NCBI GenBank assembly: GCA_963776505.1
Contig: CAVZNH010000071.1
Coordinates: 1 to 64,000, forward strand
Reading direction: 5' to 3'
DNA from: JAMXLO01 sp963776505
GTDB taxonomy: Bacteria; Pseudomonadota; Alphaproteobacteria; Acetobacterales; Acetobacteraceae
Length of the DNA stretch: 64,000 bases
Part shown: positions 26,742 to 34,154 of the stretch, one piece after another
Numbering within the stretch: position 1 is the first letter of the stretch
How the letters are laid out: the number at the start of each line of letters is the position of its first letter
Position numbers and translations under genes: made by a program
The notes under the pieces: generated by a model
What the model was told of the DNA's origin: nothing
The model's input: only the letters and a program-made list of their open reading frames with translations
Database searches by the model: none

Positions 26742-28451
26742 ATGCAATACGACTACATCATCGTCGGCGGCGGCTCCGCCGGATCGGTGCTTGCCAACCG
26801 GCTGTCGGCACGTTCGTCAAACAAGGTGCTACTGCTGGAAGCCGGCATGGACACGCCGCATGGCAAGGTGCCAGCAGCGATCCTCGATTCCTATCCTGGC
26901 ACCGCTTATCTGAACCCAGCCTATACGTGGTCGTCACTGAAGGTCACCACCGAGGTCATTCCCCACAACCGGCCGGATGAGCCACGACCGAAGCTGCGCA
27001 CCTATGAACAGGCGCGCGTGCTGGGCGGTGGTTCGTCGATCAACGGCCAACTCGCCAACCGCGGCGCGCCGACCGACTACGACGAGTGGCACGCGCGTGG
27101 CGCCACAGGTTGGAACTGGGACAGCGTGTTGCCCTTCTTCAAAAAGGTCGAGCGCGACATGGACTTCGATGGTCCTTGGCACGGCAATGAAGGGCGCATT
27201 CCGGTTCGCCGCATCTTCCCCGATCTATGGCCGGAACATGCCAAAGCGGCAGGTGAAACGTTCAAAGCTGCCGGCTACAAGTTCCTGATCGATCAGAATG
27301 CAGAGTTCGAGGACGGGTATTTCCCGATCACCATCTCGAACGTGTATGAGCGCCGGGTGTCGGCAGCCATCGGTTATCTCGATCCCGGCACGCGTATGCG
27401 CGAGAACCTGACAGTATCCACCGATACGCAGGTCAGTTCACTGCTGTTCGATGGGCTGCGCTGCATCGGTGTGAAGGCACGGGTGGGCGGGCGCGAGACC
27501 GAGTTCCGTGGACGCGAGGTCATTCTGTCGTCGGGAGCCATTCACTCACCGGCGCATCTGCTGCGTGCCGGCATTGGGCCGGCGGCGCATCTGCGCGATA
27601 TGGGCATCGAGGTGCGCGCCGCGGTCCCGGGTGTGGGTCAGCGGCTGCAGGATCATCCAGCGGTGGCTGTGGCGGCGTTCATCAAGCCTTTCGCGCGGAT
27701 CGTCAACGACTTCACGCGGCGGCACATCTATCTGGCGCTGCGGTATTCATCGAAGCTGGACGGGATTCCGCCGGGCGATATGTTCACCGTGGTCACCAAC
27801 AAGACGTCGTGGCACGCAGTGGGTGAGCAGATCGGGTCGTTCATCATCACTGTGTACAAGACGTATTCTGAGACCGGCGAAGTGAAGCTCGCGTCGCGCG
27901 ACTGGCACGACGAACCGATCGTGGACTTCAACCTGCTGTCGGATCAGCGCGATCTGGAGCGGATGATGGATGGCGTGCGCCGGTTCGGCGCGATGCATCT
28001 GGCGCCCACTATGCAGACGGTGACAACCGACCCGTTCCCGGCGAGCTACAGCGACAAGGTTCGCCAGGTCGGGTTGGTGAGCAAGAAGAACAAGTGGATC
28101 ACCGATGCGCTTGCGAAGGCGCTGGACGGGCCGCCGGCGCTGCGCAGCTATCTGATCAGAAACCTGATCATGGAGGGGGTCACGCTGGAGGGCCTGCTGC
28201 GCGACGACGAGCAGTTGGAAGCCTTCGTGCGAAAGGCGGCGGTGGGCGTGTGGCATGCCTCGTGCACCTGCCGAATGGGCAGTGAGGACGACCCGATGGC
28301 GGTAACCGACCCAGCGGGGCGTGTACGGGCGGTCGAGGGATTGCGCGTGGTGGACGCCTCGATTTTCCCGGTCGTGCCCTGCGCCAACACGAATTTCCCG
28401 GTGCTGATGACGGCAGAGAAGTGTGCGGACGCCATCCTGGCGGGGGCCTAG
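26742..28451 (+). CDS. GMC-family FAD oxidoreductase
   Basis: A 569-residue GMC oxidoreductase. The FAD-binding Rossmann motif is DYIIVGGGSAGSVLANRLSA; the GMC signature is LGGGSSINGQLANRGAP; the active-site His lies in VGVWHASCTCRMGSEDD and Asn in CANTNFPVLMTAEK. The family oxidises alcohols (choline, polyethylene glycol, sugars), so the substrate is open. Start ATG 26742 follows the NTF2-like stop by two bases. A second GMC enzyme lies at 48667-50289. Confidence 0.9.
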   Translation: MQYDYIIVGGGSAGSVLANRLSARSSNKVLLLEAGMDTPHGKVPAAILDSYPGTAYLNPAYTWSSLKVTTEVIPHNRPDEPRPKLRTYEQARVLGGGSSINGQLANRGAPTDYDEWHARGATGWNWDSVLPFFKKVERDMDFDGPWHGNEGRIPVRRIFPDLWPEHAKAAGETFKAAGYKFLIDQNAEFEDGYFPITISNVYERRVSAAIGYLDPGTRMRENLTVSTDTQVSSLLFDGLRCIGVKARVGGRETEFRGREVILSSGAIHSPAHLLRAGIGPAAHLRDMGIEVRAAVPGVGQRLQDHPAVAVAAFIKPFARIVNDFTRRHIYLALRYSSKLDGIPPGDMFTVVTNKTSWHAVGEQIGSFIITVYKTYSETGEVKLASRDWHDEPIVDFNLLSDQRDLERMMDGVRRFGAMHLAPTMQTVTTDPFPASYSDKVRQVGLVSKKNKWITDALAKALDGPPALRSYLIRNLIMEGVTLEGLLRDDEQLEAFVRKAAVGVWHASCTCRMGSEDDPMAVTDPAGRVRAVEGLRVVDASIFPVVPCANTNFPVLMTAEKCADAILAGA

Positions 28452-28496
28452 GGCTTCTCAAGGCTCCTCGGGCTTGCTATAGCGCGCGCCCTTAGG

Positions 28497-28573
<77 letters not shown>

Positions 28574-28708
28574 GCACAAGGCCCTGAAAGTCCGGTGTTT
28601 TCCGCCAATCCACACCTTCGGGACCGCTTCTTTCGAGCTCCGAACAACCCGACGACCCTGATTGGCGCCGCCACGGGACCCATCGCACTCGTCGAGCCGC
28701 AACGAACT

Positions 28709-28867
28709 TCAGAAGAACGACTGCGCAATAATTTCCATCATTTGCGCGCGCTCCTCGTCGGACTGATCCTGCGGCTGGTGCGTGGCCGAGCGCGGCCATG
28801 AATCGAGGAACACGCGGACGATCACCGCCACGGACAACGCACTTGCAGCAATGAGCACCGGGATCAT
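28709..28867 (-). CDS. 52-residue single-pass membrane protein (hypothetical)
   Basis: ATG at 28867 with GGAGAGG just upstream. The N-terminus MIPVLIAASALSVAVIVRVF is a transmembrane helix. An acidic, soluble tail follows (QDQSDEERAQMMEIIAQSFF). The combination of a good ribosome binding site, a helix and a charged tail supports a real gene. I recognise no family. It points towards the tRNA-Lys gene and is not in an operon. Confidence 0.5.
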   Translation of the reverse strand: MIPVLIAASALSVAVIVRVFLDSWPRSATHQPQDQSDEERAQMMEIIAQSFF

Positions 28868-29093
28868 CCCCCCTCTCCGTTTCACTGCCCCTGAACCGGC
28901 GGGACACGGAGAGCTAGCGAAGAAGGGAGGCTGAGCGCTCTGAAATGCTTCAGGCCGAGCGCGCGGTTGATACGCGAGCGCGCTTATGCAGCTCAGGGAT
29001 CAAAAGTACAATCGCAGCGAACCTTAAGCACAATGGTCCAGGCAACCGATTATCGGCACGTTGCTGACGGCCAAATAAACCGGTGGACCAACG

Positions 29094-29201
29094 ATGCTGC
29101 CACCCCTGCTGTTCGCCGCGATTGACAGTCTGATGAAGGCGTTCGCGTTCGTGTTTTTGTTCGGCCTCATCGCCATCCTTTACCGGATGGTCCTCGGCTG
29201 A
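29094..29201 (+). CDS. 35-residue membrane microprotein (hypothetical)
   Basis: MLPPLLFAAIDSLMKAFAFV then FLFGLIAILYRMVLG and stop: two short charges and an otherwise hydrophobic sequence, which fits one transmembrane helix. A weak GGTGG lies upstream. It converges with the minus-strand microprotein at 29224-29325, 22 bp apart. Translation is inferred from composition only. Confidence 0.4.
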   Translation: MLPPLLFAAIDSLMKAFAFVFLFGLIAILYRMVLG

Positions 29202-29223
29202 CCCGCCAACATGGCACGCGCAC

Positions 29224-29325
29224 TCAGGCCGCCCCTCGGAGTCCTCGCGCTGCGAATGGCGCCAAGGCCGCCCACGTTCCGACCAGACCCAGAGCCATGC
29301 CGGCAGCAGCGACATGAGCGCGCAA
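29224..29325 (-). CDS. 33-residue microprotein, paralogue of 19584-19664
   Basis: A TTG-started frame: LRAHVAAAGMALGLV, then GTWAALAPFAARGLRGAA. It shares the AGMALGLV core, the Trp-Ala-x-Leu-x-Pro end and the RA-x-V start with the 26-residue peptide 9.6 kb away. The DNA of the cores is also similar (GGCATGGCTCTGGGTCTGGTC against GGAATGGCGCTTGGTCTGGTC). The start codon is weak and no ribosome binding site is obvious, so this copy may be less expressed or decayed. Confidence 0.45.
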   Translation of the reverse strand: MRAHVAAAGMALGLVGTWAALAPFAARGLRGAA

Positions 29326-29694
29326 ATTTCGGGCGGAATGGCGACCGCGCCACCGAGGCCGTCTCTCTCAAGACGGGGGCCGCAGGCGCACTGGGCCTAT
29401 CTTTCGCCATGGCCGGCCGGGCTTGGTCCCACAGGGTTTGCCTGACCGGTACGCAGGGCCCGCAGGACCAGGCGCGGGGGCCGGCCGGGAGCAAAAGCCA
29501 CGGCCTTGCGACGACCCATCGGACATTGCGGCGCCGAGGTCGAGGCTCAAGCCAGGATTGGCAATCCAATGTGCCCCTTGCCGAAATTGCATAGTCTGAG
29601 CGGAGCCTGTATGAGACAACGTGTTGACCTGCAAGTAAAAGCCGATGAGACTGCGCCATCTCAGTGGTGCCGGTACAATGAAAGGAAACGACAC

Positions 29695-30105
29695 ATGACC
29701 TTGGGTAAACTCCTCACCACCAGCGCAATTGCGATCGCCGCAACCTGCGGCGTAGCGTCGGCGCAGGGAATGCCCGAGGGGAGAGTCTACACCTTCCACT
29801 CCACCGCACAGGCAGGTTGCCCCGCGCTGGATTGGCACATCGTCGTGGGGGCAAACGGCGTACTGCAGGGCATGATCGCCTGGAACGACATGAAGCAAAT
29901 GGCCCATGCTTCGGGAACCGTCAACATGCAGGCGAGGACCTTTCAGATGACCGCGAAGGAAGTCGGCGGGCAAGGTCGAACCGCCACTGTTAACGGAACG
30001 GTCCGGCAGGACGGGTGGCTGACTGCCAATGTCAAAGGTCCGAACATTAATTGCCAAGGCATCAATGTGCCGTGGTTCGTCCCGCCTCCGCCGGGCGGCG
30101 GCTGA
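29695..30105 (+). CDS. Small secreted protein (hypothetical)
   Basis: A 136-residue protein. The signal peptide MTLGKLLTTSAIAIAATCGV ends ASA before QGMPEG. The mature part has VYTFHSTAQAGCPALDWHIV, TFQMTAKEVGGQGRTATVNG and GPNINCQGINVPWFV and a Pro/Gly end. Two Cys (in AGCPALDW and NCQG) could form a disulfide. The alternating beta pattern suggests a small beta-sandwich or lipocalin-like exported protein. AAAGGAAA precedes the ATG. The longer upstream frame from 29506 lacks a good start. Confidence 0.7.
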   Translation: MTLGKLLTTSAIAIAATCGVASAQGMPEGRVYTFHSTAQAGCPALDWHIVVGANGVLQGMIAWNDMKQMAHASGTVNMQARTFQMTAKEVGGQGRTATVNGTVRQDGWLTANVKGPNINCQGINVPWFVPPPPGGG

Positions 30106-30181
30106 TCTTAACCAGGCGCGGTGGCGGTGGCATCAGCCGTCACTGTGCACTTCCGACACACCGCCTCGTTGCTAACTTCGG

Positions 30182-30364
30182 TTAGTCTGCCTTGGTCGTT
30201 CGCCAGACCAGCTTGGTCTGGCGAACGACTCGAGCTTCGCGCTTTACAAAGTAGTGCGCCAGCGTCCCCATCGAACCGGCGCAGCCACCGACGATCAATG
30301 CCAGATATACCGTGCGTGCCTCGACCCAAAGCTGGCCAGCCAAACCCCGTCTGACGGCACTCAT
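30182..30364 (-). CDS. 60-residue membrane protein (hypothetical)
   Basis: MSAVRRGLAGQLWVEARTVY then LALIVGGCAGSMGTLAHYFV and a basic tail (KREARVVRQTKLVWRTTKAD). It has one transmembrane helix with a Gly-rich face and a positive C-terminal tail. GGGAGAA lies upstream of the start. The last codons lie inside a perfect 16-bp hairpin (30195-30229), which is unusual. No family recognised. Confidence 0.45.
   Translation of the reverse strand: MSAVRRGLAGQLWVEARTVYLALIVGGCAGSMGTLAHYFVKREARVVRQTKLVWRTTKAD
30195..30229. repeat. Perfect 16-bp inverted repeat
   Basis: GTCGTTCGCCAGACCA, loop GCT, then its exact complement. No T-tract lies on either side, so it is not a typical intrinsic terminator. 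It overlaps the 3' end of a small minus-strand frame and could act as a bidirectional transcript-end or RNA-stability element between convergent genes. Confidence 0.7.
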
Positions 30365-30465
30365 ATGTTTGGTTCTCCCACGCTTGGCATTCCAGCCCCC
30401 GTCGGAGAGTGGATGACTATTTCATTTGAGCAGGCCGCCAGCATCTCTTTGCGTGTCGCTCCCGG

Positions 30466-30941
30466 TCAGGCTGCGGGCTCGACGGCGATTGCGACAGCTT
30501 CCGAGACGATCGCTGAGATCGTATCCCCGACCTGGATCAGCTTCATGTTCCGCTGACCCTCTGGGGTCATCACACTCACGCTTCGGACCAACCCACCCGT
30601 GGGGTCTACGAGCTGAAGCGTGTGGGTCGCCGGATCCACACCCACAACGGTAGCCGTCACGACGAGTTTCCTGCCGCGCTCCGACGGCTATCGTCCGGTA
30701 GTTTTGTCCCCGGGGGCGCCAGCACATAGGCAACTGATCGGTGATAGTCGACAATGACTTTGTCGCCTACCTTGACTTGTGCGAGGTTACGAACCTCGTC
30801 ACCGACCTTCAGCGTCAGTGAGTTCCCCTGAGCTCCCAGCAACGTGACGACGCGGGAATTGAGGTCCAACGCCTCGACGGTAGCACGTAACGATACTGTA
30901 TCGGAGGTGCTAATCCCAGCCATACCCGCGGACTGGGCCAC
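30466..30941 (-). CDS. Two-repeat beta-domain protein, frame broken in the middle
   Basis: The first frame (30941 to 30657) holds SLRATVEALDLNSRVVTLLG and DEVRNLAQVKVGDKVIVDYH. The second (30660 to 30466) holds VTATVVGVDPATHTLQLVD, VSVMTPEGQRNMKLIQVGDT and ISAIVSEAVAIAVEP. Each half repeats the pattern A-T-V-x2-V-D...L...K-x-VGD. Read past the break, RGRKLVVTATVVG joins them, so one protein with two tandem domains is likely, although the frames also overlap by GTGA. Upstream, SAAA-stop-RPAVAQSAG looks like a signal peptide with a stop in it. It may be a pseudogene. Confidence 0.5.
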
Positions 30942-31030
30942 AGCAGGACGTCAGGCGGCAGCGCTGGCCATCCGCGAGTTCTCATGCACGTATCCTTATT
31001 GTGGCAGCTGATTGGCGACGTCGCCTCAGA

Positions 31031-31213
31031 CTAAACCCATCGCCATACTGTTCCAGCATAAACTCGTCGCTCGCTCTGCAGAATTGGCAAAACAGACAAC
31101 CGAGCGGTCAGGCACAGCCAAAGCCGCCACGGCGTCTGCCAGGACTGCATAGCGACATAGTCGCTATATCGATGGCGCAATGGGTCCAGTTCATCGCCAG
31201 GTGGCGAAGTCAC
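31031..31213 (-). CDS. 60-residue hypothetical, coupled to the lipoprotein gene
   Basis: Starts with GTG overlapping the lipoprotein stop (GTGA). It reads MTSPPGDELDPLRHRYSDYV and has a hydrophobic stretch WRLWLCLTARLSVLPIL. The overlap favours translational coupling, but composition alone is not strong evidence. A short hairpin (ATAGCGAC-ATA-GTCGCTAT) lies inside. Confidence 0.25.
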   Translation of the reverse strand: MTSPPGDELDPLRHRYSDYVAMQSWQTPWRLWLCLTARLSVLPILQSERRVYAGTVWRWV

Positions 31214-31770
31214 TCCTCGAGAACGATACTGACCGCGTCGTGGCCAATGTCAGGTAGACGGCCCCCAGGCGGAGTGCGGAGATGTATGGTCGTTCCATGC
31301 TGATTCTGTAGCCAAAGACCACCGCTGGACGCACCCGCGACCGAGGGCGCGCTGGTTGCCCGTCGATAAACGCCGGCGAACTGCCCGATGTCATCAAGGC
31401 GGTAAACTTCACCTGACGTTTCGACGATAGCGACGGCGCTGCCATCCACACCGTCGCCCCCAATCGCGAAGCGATAGGTCTTACCGTGGAAGTAGACTGT
31501 GCCCGTTCCGCCACCCGCAGATGGCAGATCGTTGATTGGCCCGTCGTTGAGTGCGATGGCGCCAGGCACCTCGGCCGCGTCTGATCGCGTAGGGAGAGAG
31601 CCGGATCCGCAGGCCACGAGGCTCAGCGCTATGCTCGCCGCAAGCACAGCGGGGCTGGCCAGCCGGAATTGCAGCCAGGACCACCAGCGCAATCTTCGAT
31701 GTGCATCGCTTGTCACGCTCAGGTCGGACAAAGACACAATAGCGATCCTGTCCAGAGGGCCCGCGCGCAT
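31210..31770 (-). CDS. Putative lipoprotein
   Basis: The frame contains a signal peptide ending in a lipobox: LASPAVLAASIALSLVACGS, with Cys the likely lipidated residue. The true start may be a downstream codon, because the frame before the signal peptide is non-typical. The mature domain has TVYFHGKTYRFAIGGDGVDG and AVAIVETSGEVYRLDDIGQF and a C-terminal beta-rich stretch. I recall similar G-x-Y-F-x-G-K-x-Y proteins in other proteobacteria as uncharacterised lipoproteins. The role in the envelope is unknown. Confidence 0.6.
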   Translation of the reverse strand: MRAGPLDRIAIVSLSDLSVTSDAHRRLRWWSWLQFRLASPAVLAASIALSLVACGSGSLPTRSDAAEVPGAIALNDGPINDLPSAGGGTGTVYFHGKTYRFAIGGDGVDGSAVAIVETSGEVYRLDDIGQFAGVYRRATSAPSVAGASSGGLWLQNQHGTTIHLRTPPGGRLPDIGHDAVSIVLEE

Positions 31771-31965
31771 TTTGGTCTTCCCTTGGCGGCCATTCCAATA
31801 CCGAACCTCGACCGCATCGGCAACGCCAGCCTCGTCGCGGCGCGCTGATCCCAGGCCATTCGCAAGAGAGCAATGCGCAGCGGAACATCTGAACTCCGCA
31901 TCGCACGTCGAGGGTCGTTTTTGACCGATCTCGATCGTCCATGCCGATAGTGCATAGGAGAAGTA

Positions 31966-31976
31966 TCACATTGTGA
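31966..31976. promoter_or_regulatory. Palindrome TCACATTGTGA upstream of the first AraC gene
   Basis: A perfect 11-bp palindrome, 6 bp ahead of the ATG at 31983. It resembles a CRP-family or autoregulatory operator. Its closeness to the start codon would favour repression. Identification as an operator is inference. Confidence 0.3.
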
Positions 31977-31982
31977 CATAGC

Positions 31983-32942
31983 ATGCTTGGCCTGATGCTC
32001 GGCGTTACCATAGCCGTCTTCCGCGAATCGAGCGATTTCCAGGACGCGCTGCGTGCGTCAGGCTGCGCGGACTTGCTCATAGTAGCGGGTGGCGAGTTCC
32101 GGGCTCGCCTGACCCGTGTTGCATTGCAAAACGTCACGCTTGCCCACGCGGAAGAGAATGTGGACCGGCTGGCCTCCATCACCGTGCCGCCAGGGCTTGT
32201 CAGGATTCTGCTGCCGCCGCACCGCGGTCAGCTTGTCTGCAGCGGAATACTTGTTGATGCTGGTTGTCTCATCACTCAGGCGGCGGGCAAGAACAGACTG
32301 GAAAGGCTGGTCAGCCCGTGCCACTGGCGCGACATCATCCTGCCGGTCCGTCAGCTGGTCCGCTATGGTCGTGCCGTTATTGGCCGGCCCATTGCGGTTC
32401 CCGCGGACGTCGGGCTATGGCACCCGCCTGTTGGATCACTTCGTGGGCTCATTAGGTTGCATGCAGCTGTCATGCGAATCGCCGAGACGCATCCCGGAAG
32501 AACAATGGGACGTGAGACAGCGCGCGGCCTGGAACAGGAACTCATCGCCGGACTGATTGAGTGCCTGTCGGACGCCGCGGTGCGGACTGCGGCGGACGCC
32601 GTTCGGCACGCTGATATCATGACACGGTTCACAAAGGTGGTCGCTGCGTCTCCTGGACGAATACCACCCATGGCAGATGTCTGCGCGACCCTCAATGTCC
32701 GGGAGCGCACGCTTCGGCAGTGTTGCTACGAGCAGCTAGGAATGAGCCCGAGGCGATATCAATGGTTTCGTCACATGCATGAGGCTCGTGATGCCTTGCG
32801 GGCCGCCGAGCCCGGGACGGCGACCGTGGCGACGGTGGCGCGGCAACACGGTTTCACCGAACCAGGCCGCTTCGCAGCTTCCTATAAGGCGCTCTTTGGC
32901 GAGTTCCCTTCGGCGACTCTTCGCCGCAGCCTGGATGGCTGA
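31983..32942 (+). CDS. AraC-family regulator (first of two)
   Basis: A 319-residue regulator with a C-terminal AraC DNA-binding domain: PPMADVCATLNVRERTLRQC then EQLGMSPRRYQWFRHMHEAR, and HGFTEPGRFAASYKALFGE. The N-terminal 200 residues give no recognised ligand domain. It is about the same length as the neighbour at 33036, and the C-terminal domains are clearly related, so the pair arose by duplication. No strong ribosome binding site is visible. Confidence 0.85.
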   Translation: MLGLMLGVTIAVFRESSDFQDALRASGCADLLIVAGGEFRARLTRVALQNVTLAHAEENVDRLASITVPPGLVRILLPPHRGQLVCSGILVDAGCLITQAAGKNRLERLVSPCHWRDIILPVRQLVRYGRAVIGRPIAVPADVGLWHPPVGSLRGLIRLHAAVMRIAETHPGRTMGRETARGLEQELIAGLIECLSDAAVRTAADAVRHADIMTRFTKVVAASPGRIPPMADVCATLNVRERTLRQCCYEQLGMSPRRYQWFRHMHEARDALRAAEPGTATVATVARQHGFTEPGRFAASYKALFGEFPSATLRRSLDG

Positions 32943-32960
32943 ACGCCAGAGTTAAGCCCA

Positions 32961-32974
32961 TTGATCTAGATCAA
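32961..32974. promoter_or_regulatory. FNR/FixK-type box TTGATCTAGATCAA
   Basis: A perfect match to TTGAT-N4-ATCAA, extended to an 18-bp palindrome. A TATAGGA element follows at 32994-33000. If that is the -10, the box is centred close to -40, the activating position for FNR-family regulators. The start codon of the second AraC gene is 62 bp downstream. Oxygen- or redox-dependent control is a strong inference. Confidence 0.65.
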
Positions 32975-33035
32975 TGCCGCCGATCCTTTGGGGTATAGGA
33001 AACGATGACAGTCTGCTACGGGGGAAGATGCCAAA

Positions 33036-33989
33036 ATGGCAGCATGCTCTAGCGCCGTCGTGGTAACCGACGACGCGGATCGGTTCCATCAGGCATTGCG
33101 CCCAAACGAGGGTAATTTCACGGTCACCGCACCTGGTGTATTCGCTGCGAAGCATGTGCGCATAGACCTTGCTCGTGTCCTCATGCAAAGCGCCCAGGAG
33201 GCGCTGCCAAGAATCTGGGAAGGCGCTCTAAACCGCGAGCGCCACGCCATTTCCTGCCAGATTTCTCCGGGCCCAAGCCTGTTCGCGAACGGAGCCGAGG
33301 TCGGCCTTGGTCAGATTGCGCTCCACAGTTCAACCACTGCGATACTCTGCCATCGAACGACCGGCCCCACCCGGTGGGGCAGCATGTCGCTGCCATCTCA
33401 GGATTGGGAGGCGATCGCTATCGCCGTCGGGCACGATCTCACGCCTCGTCCAGGCGTGCCGAGAATCACGGTACCGGAAACTGCGCTGACCAAGTTCAGG
33501 CGCCTACACGTTTCAGCAATAGGCCTGGCGGAAAATGCGCCGCAATTCCTCGCAAATCCCGATGCGGCTCACGGTCTGGAGTGCGAGCTGGTTCAAGCAA
33601 TGATAGACTGTCTCGCAATGTCAGAGACCCCGTCATCCACGGCAGCGACACGGCGTCACGCGACGATCATGAACCGCTTTTACCAGGCCCTGGAAGCAAG
33701 CGCCGGTGAACCAATCTATCTGCCCCAACTTTGCGTCGCCATTGGAGCATCCGATCGGACACTGCGCTTGTGTTGCCAGGAATATCTGGGGGTAGGCCCA
33801 AAGCGCTATCTGCATCTTCGGCGCTTGCACCTCGCACGCCGCAGCCTCCTGCAGGCCGCGACAGGCTCAGATAACGTGACGACTATCGCAACTCGGTTCG
33901 GCTTCTGGGAGCTTGGGCGTTTTGCCGTCGACTATTACGCCCTGTTCGGCGAGGCACCGTCCACGACGCTACGGAGCGCCAGGCGCTGA
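33036..33989 (+). CDS. AraC-family regulator (second), behind an FNR-type box
   Basis: A 317-residue paralogue of the preceding regulator. The C-terminal domain has LPQLCVAIGASDRTLRLCCQ, EYLGVGPKRYLHLRRLHLAR and FGFWELGRFAVDYYALFGEA. The N-terminal part is divergent. It lies 165 bp upstream of pqiB on the same strand and may control the pqi operon. The FNR-type site ahead of it suggests expression under low oxygen or related redox signals. Confidence 0.85.
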   Translation: MAACSSAVVVTDDADRFHQALRPNEGNFTVTAPGVFAAKHVRIDLARVLMQSAQEALPRIWEGALNRERHAISCQISPGPSLFANGAEVGLGQIALHSSTTAILCHRTTGPTRWGSMSLPSQDWEAIAIAVGHDLTPRPGVPRITVPETALTKFRRLHVSAIGLAENAPQFLANPDAAHGLECELVQAMIDCLAMSETPSSTAATRRHATIMNRFYQALEASAGEPIYLPQLCVAIGASDRTLRLCCQEYLGVGPKRYLHLRRLHLARRSLLQAATGSDNVTTIATRFGFWELGRFAVDYYALFGEAPSTTLRSARR

Positions 33990-34154
33990 ACCAGGGTGGC
34001 AGGCTTGCTCTTGCCGTTAATGCATAGCTAACGTCGCGACAGCAGGTCAATACGAGTGCACCAAAATGAGACATTCGATGCCCATTCGGCAATCCCTACC
34101 AAGAAACCGGCATATCATAGCCAAGGATGACTGCGATTTGTCCACAGCGGCGTC

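Noticed and set aside
28950..29040. A possible minus-strand peptide with FAAIVLLIPEL.
   Set aside because: Start codon and ribosome binding site are poor and the helix is too short to be convincing.
30657..30660. A pair of separate overlapping genes (GTGA) in the 30466-30941 region.
   Set aside because: The two frames encode matching halves of one repeat domain and join as RGRKLVVTATVVG, so one broken gene is likelier.
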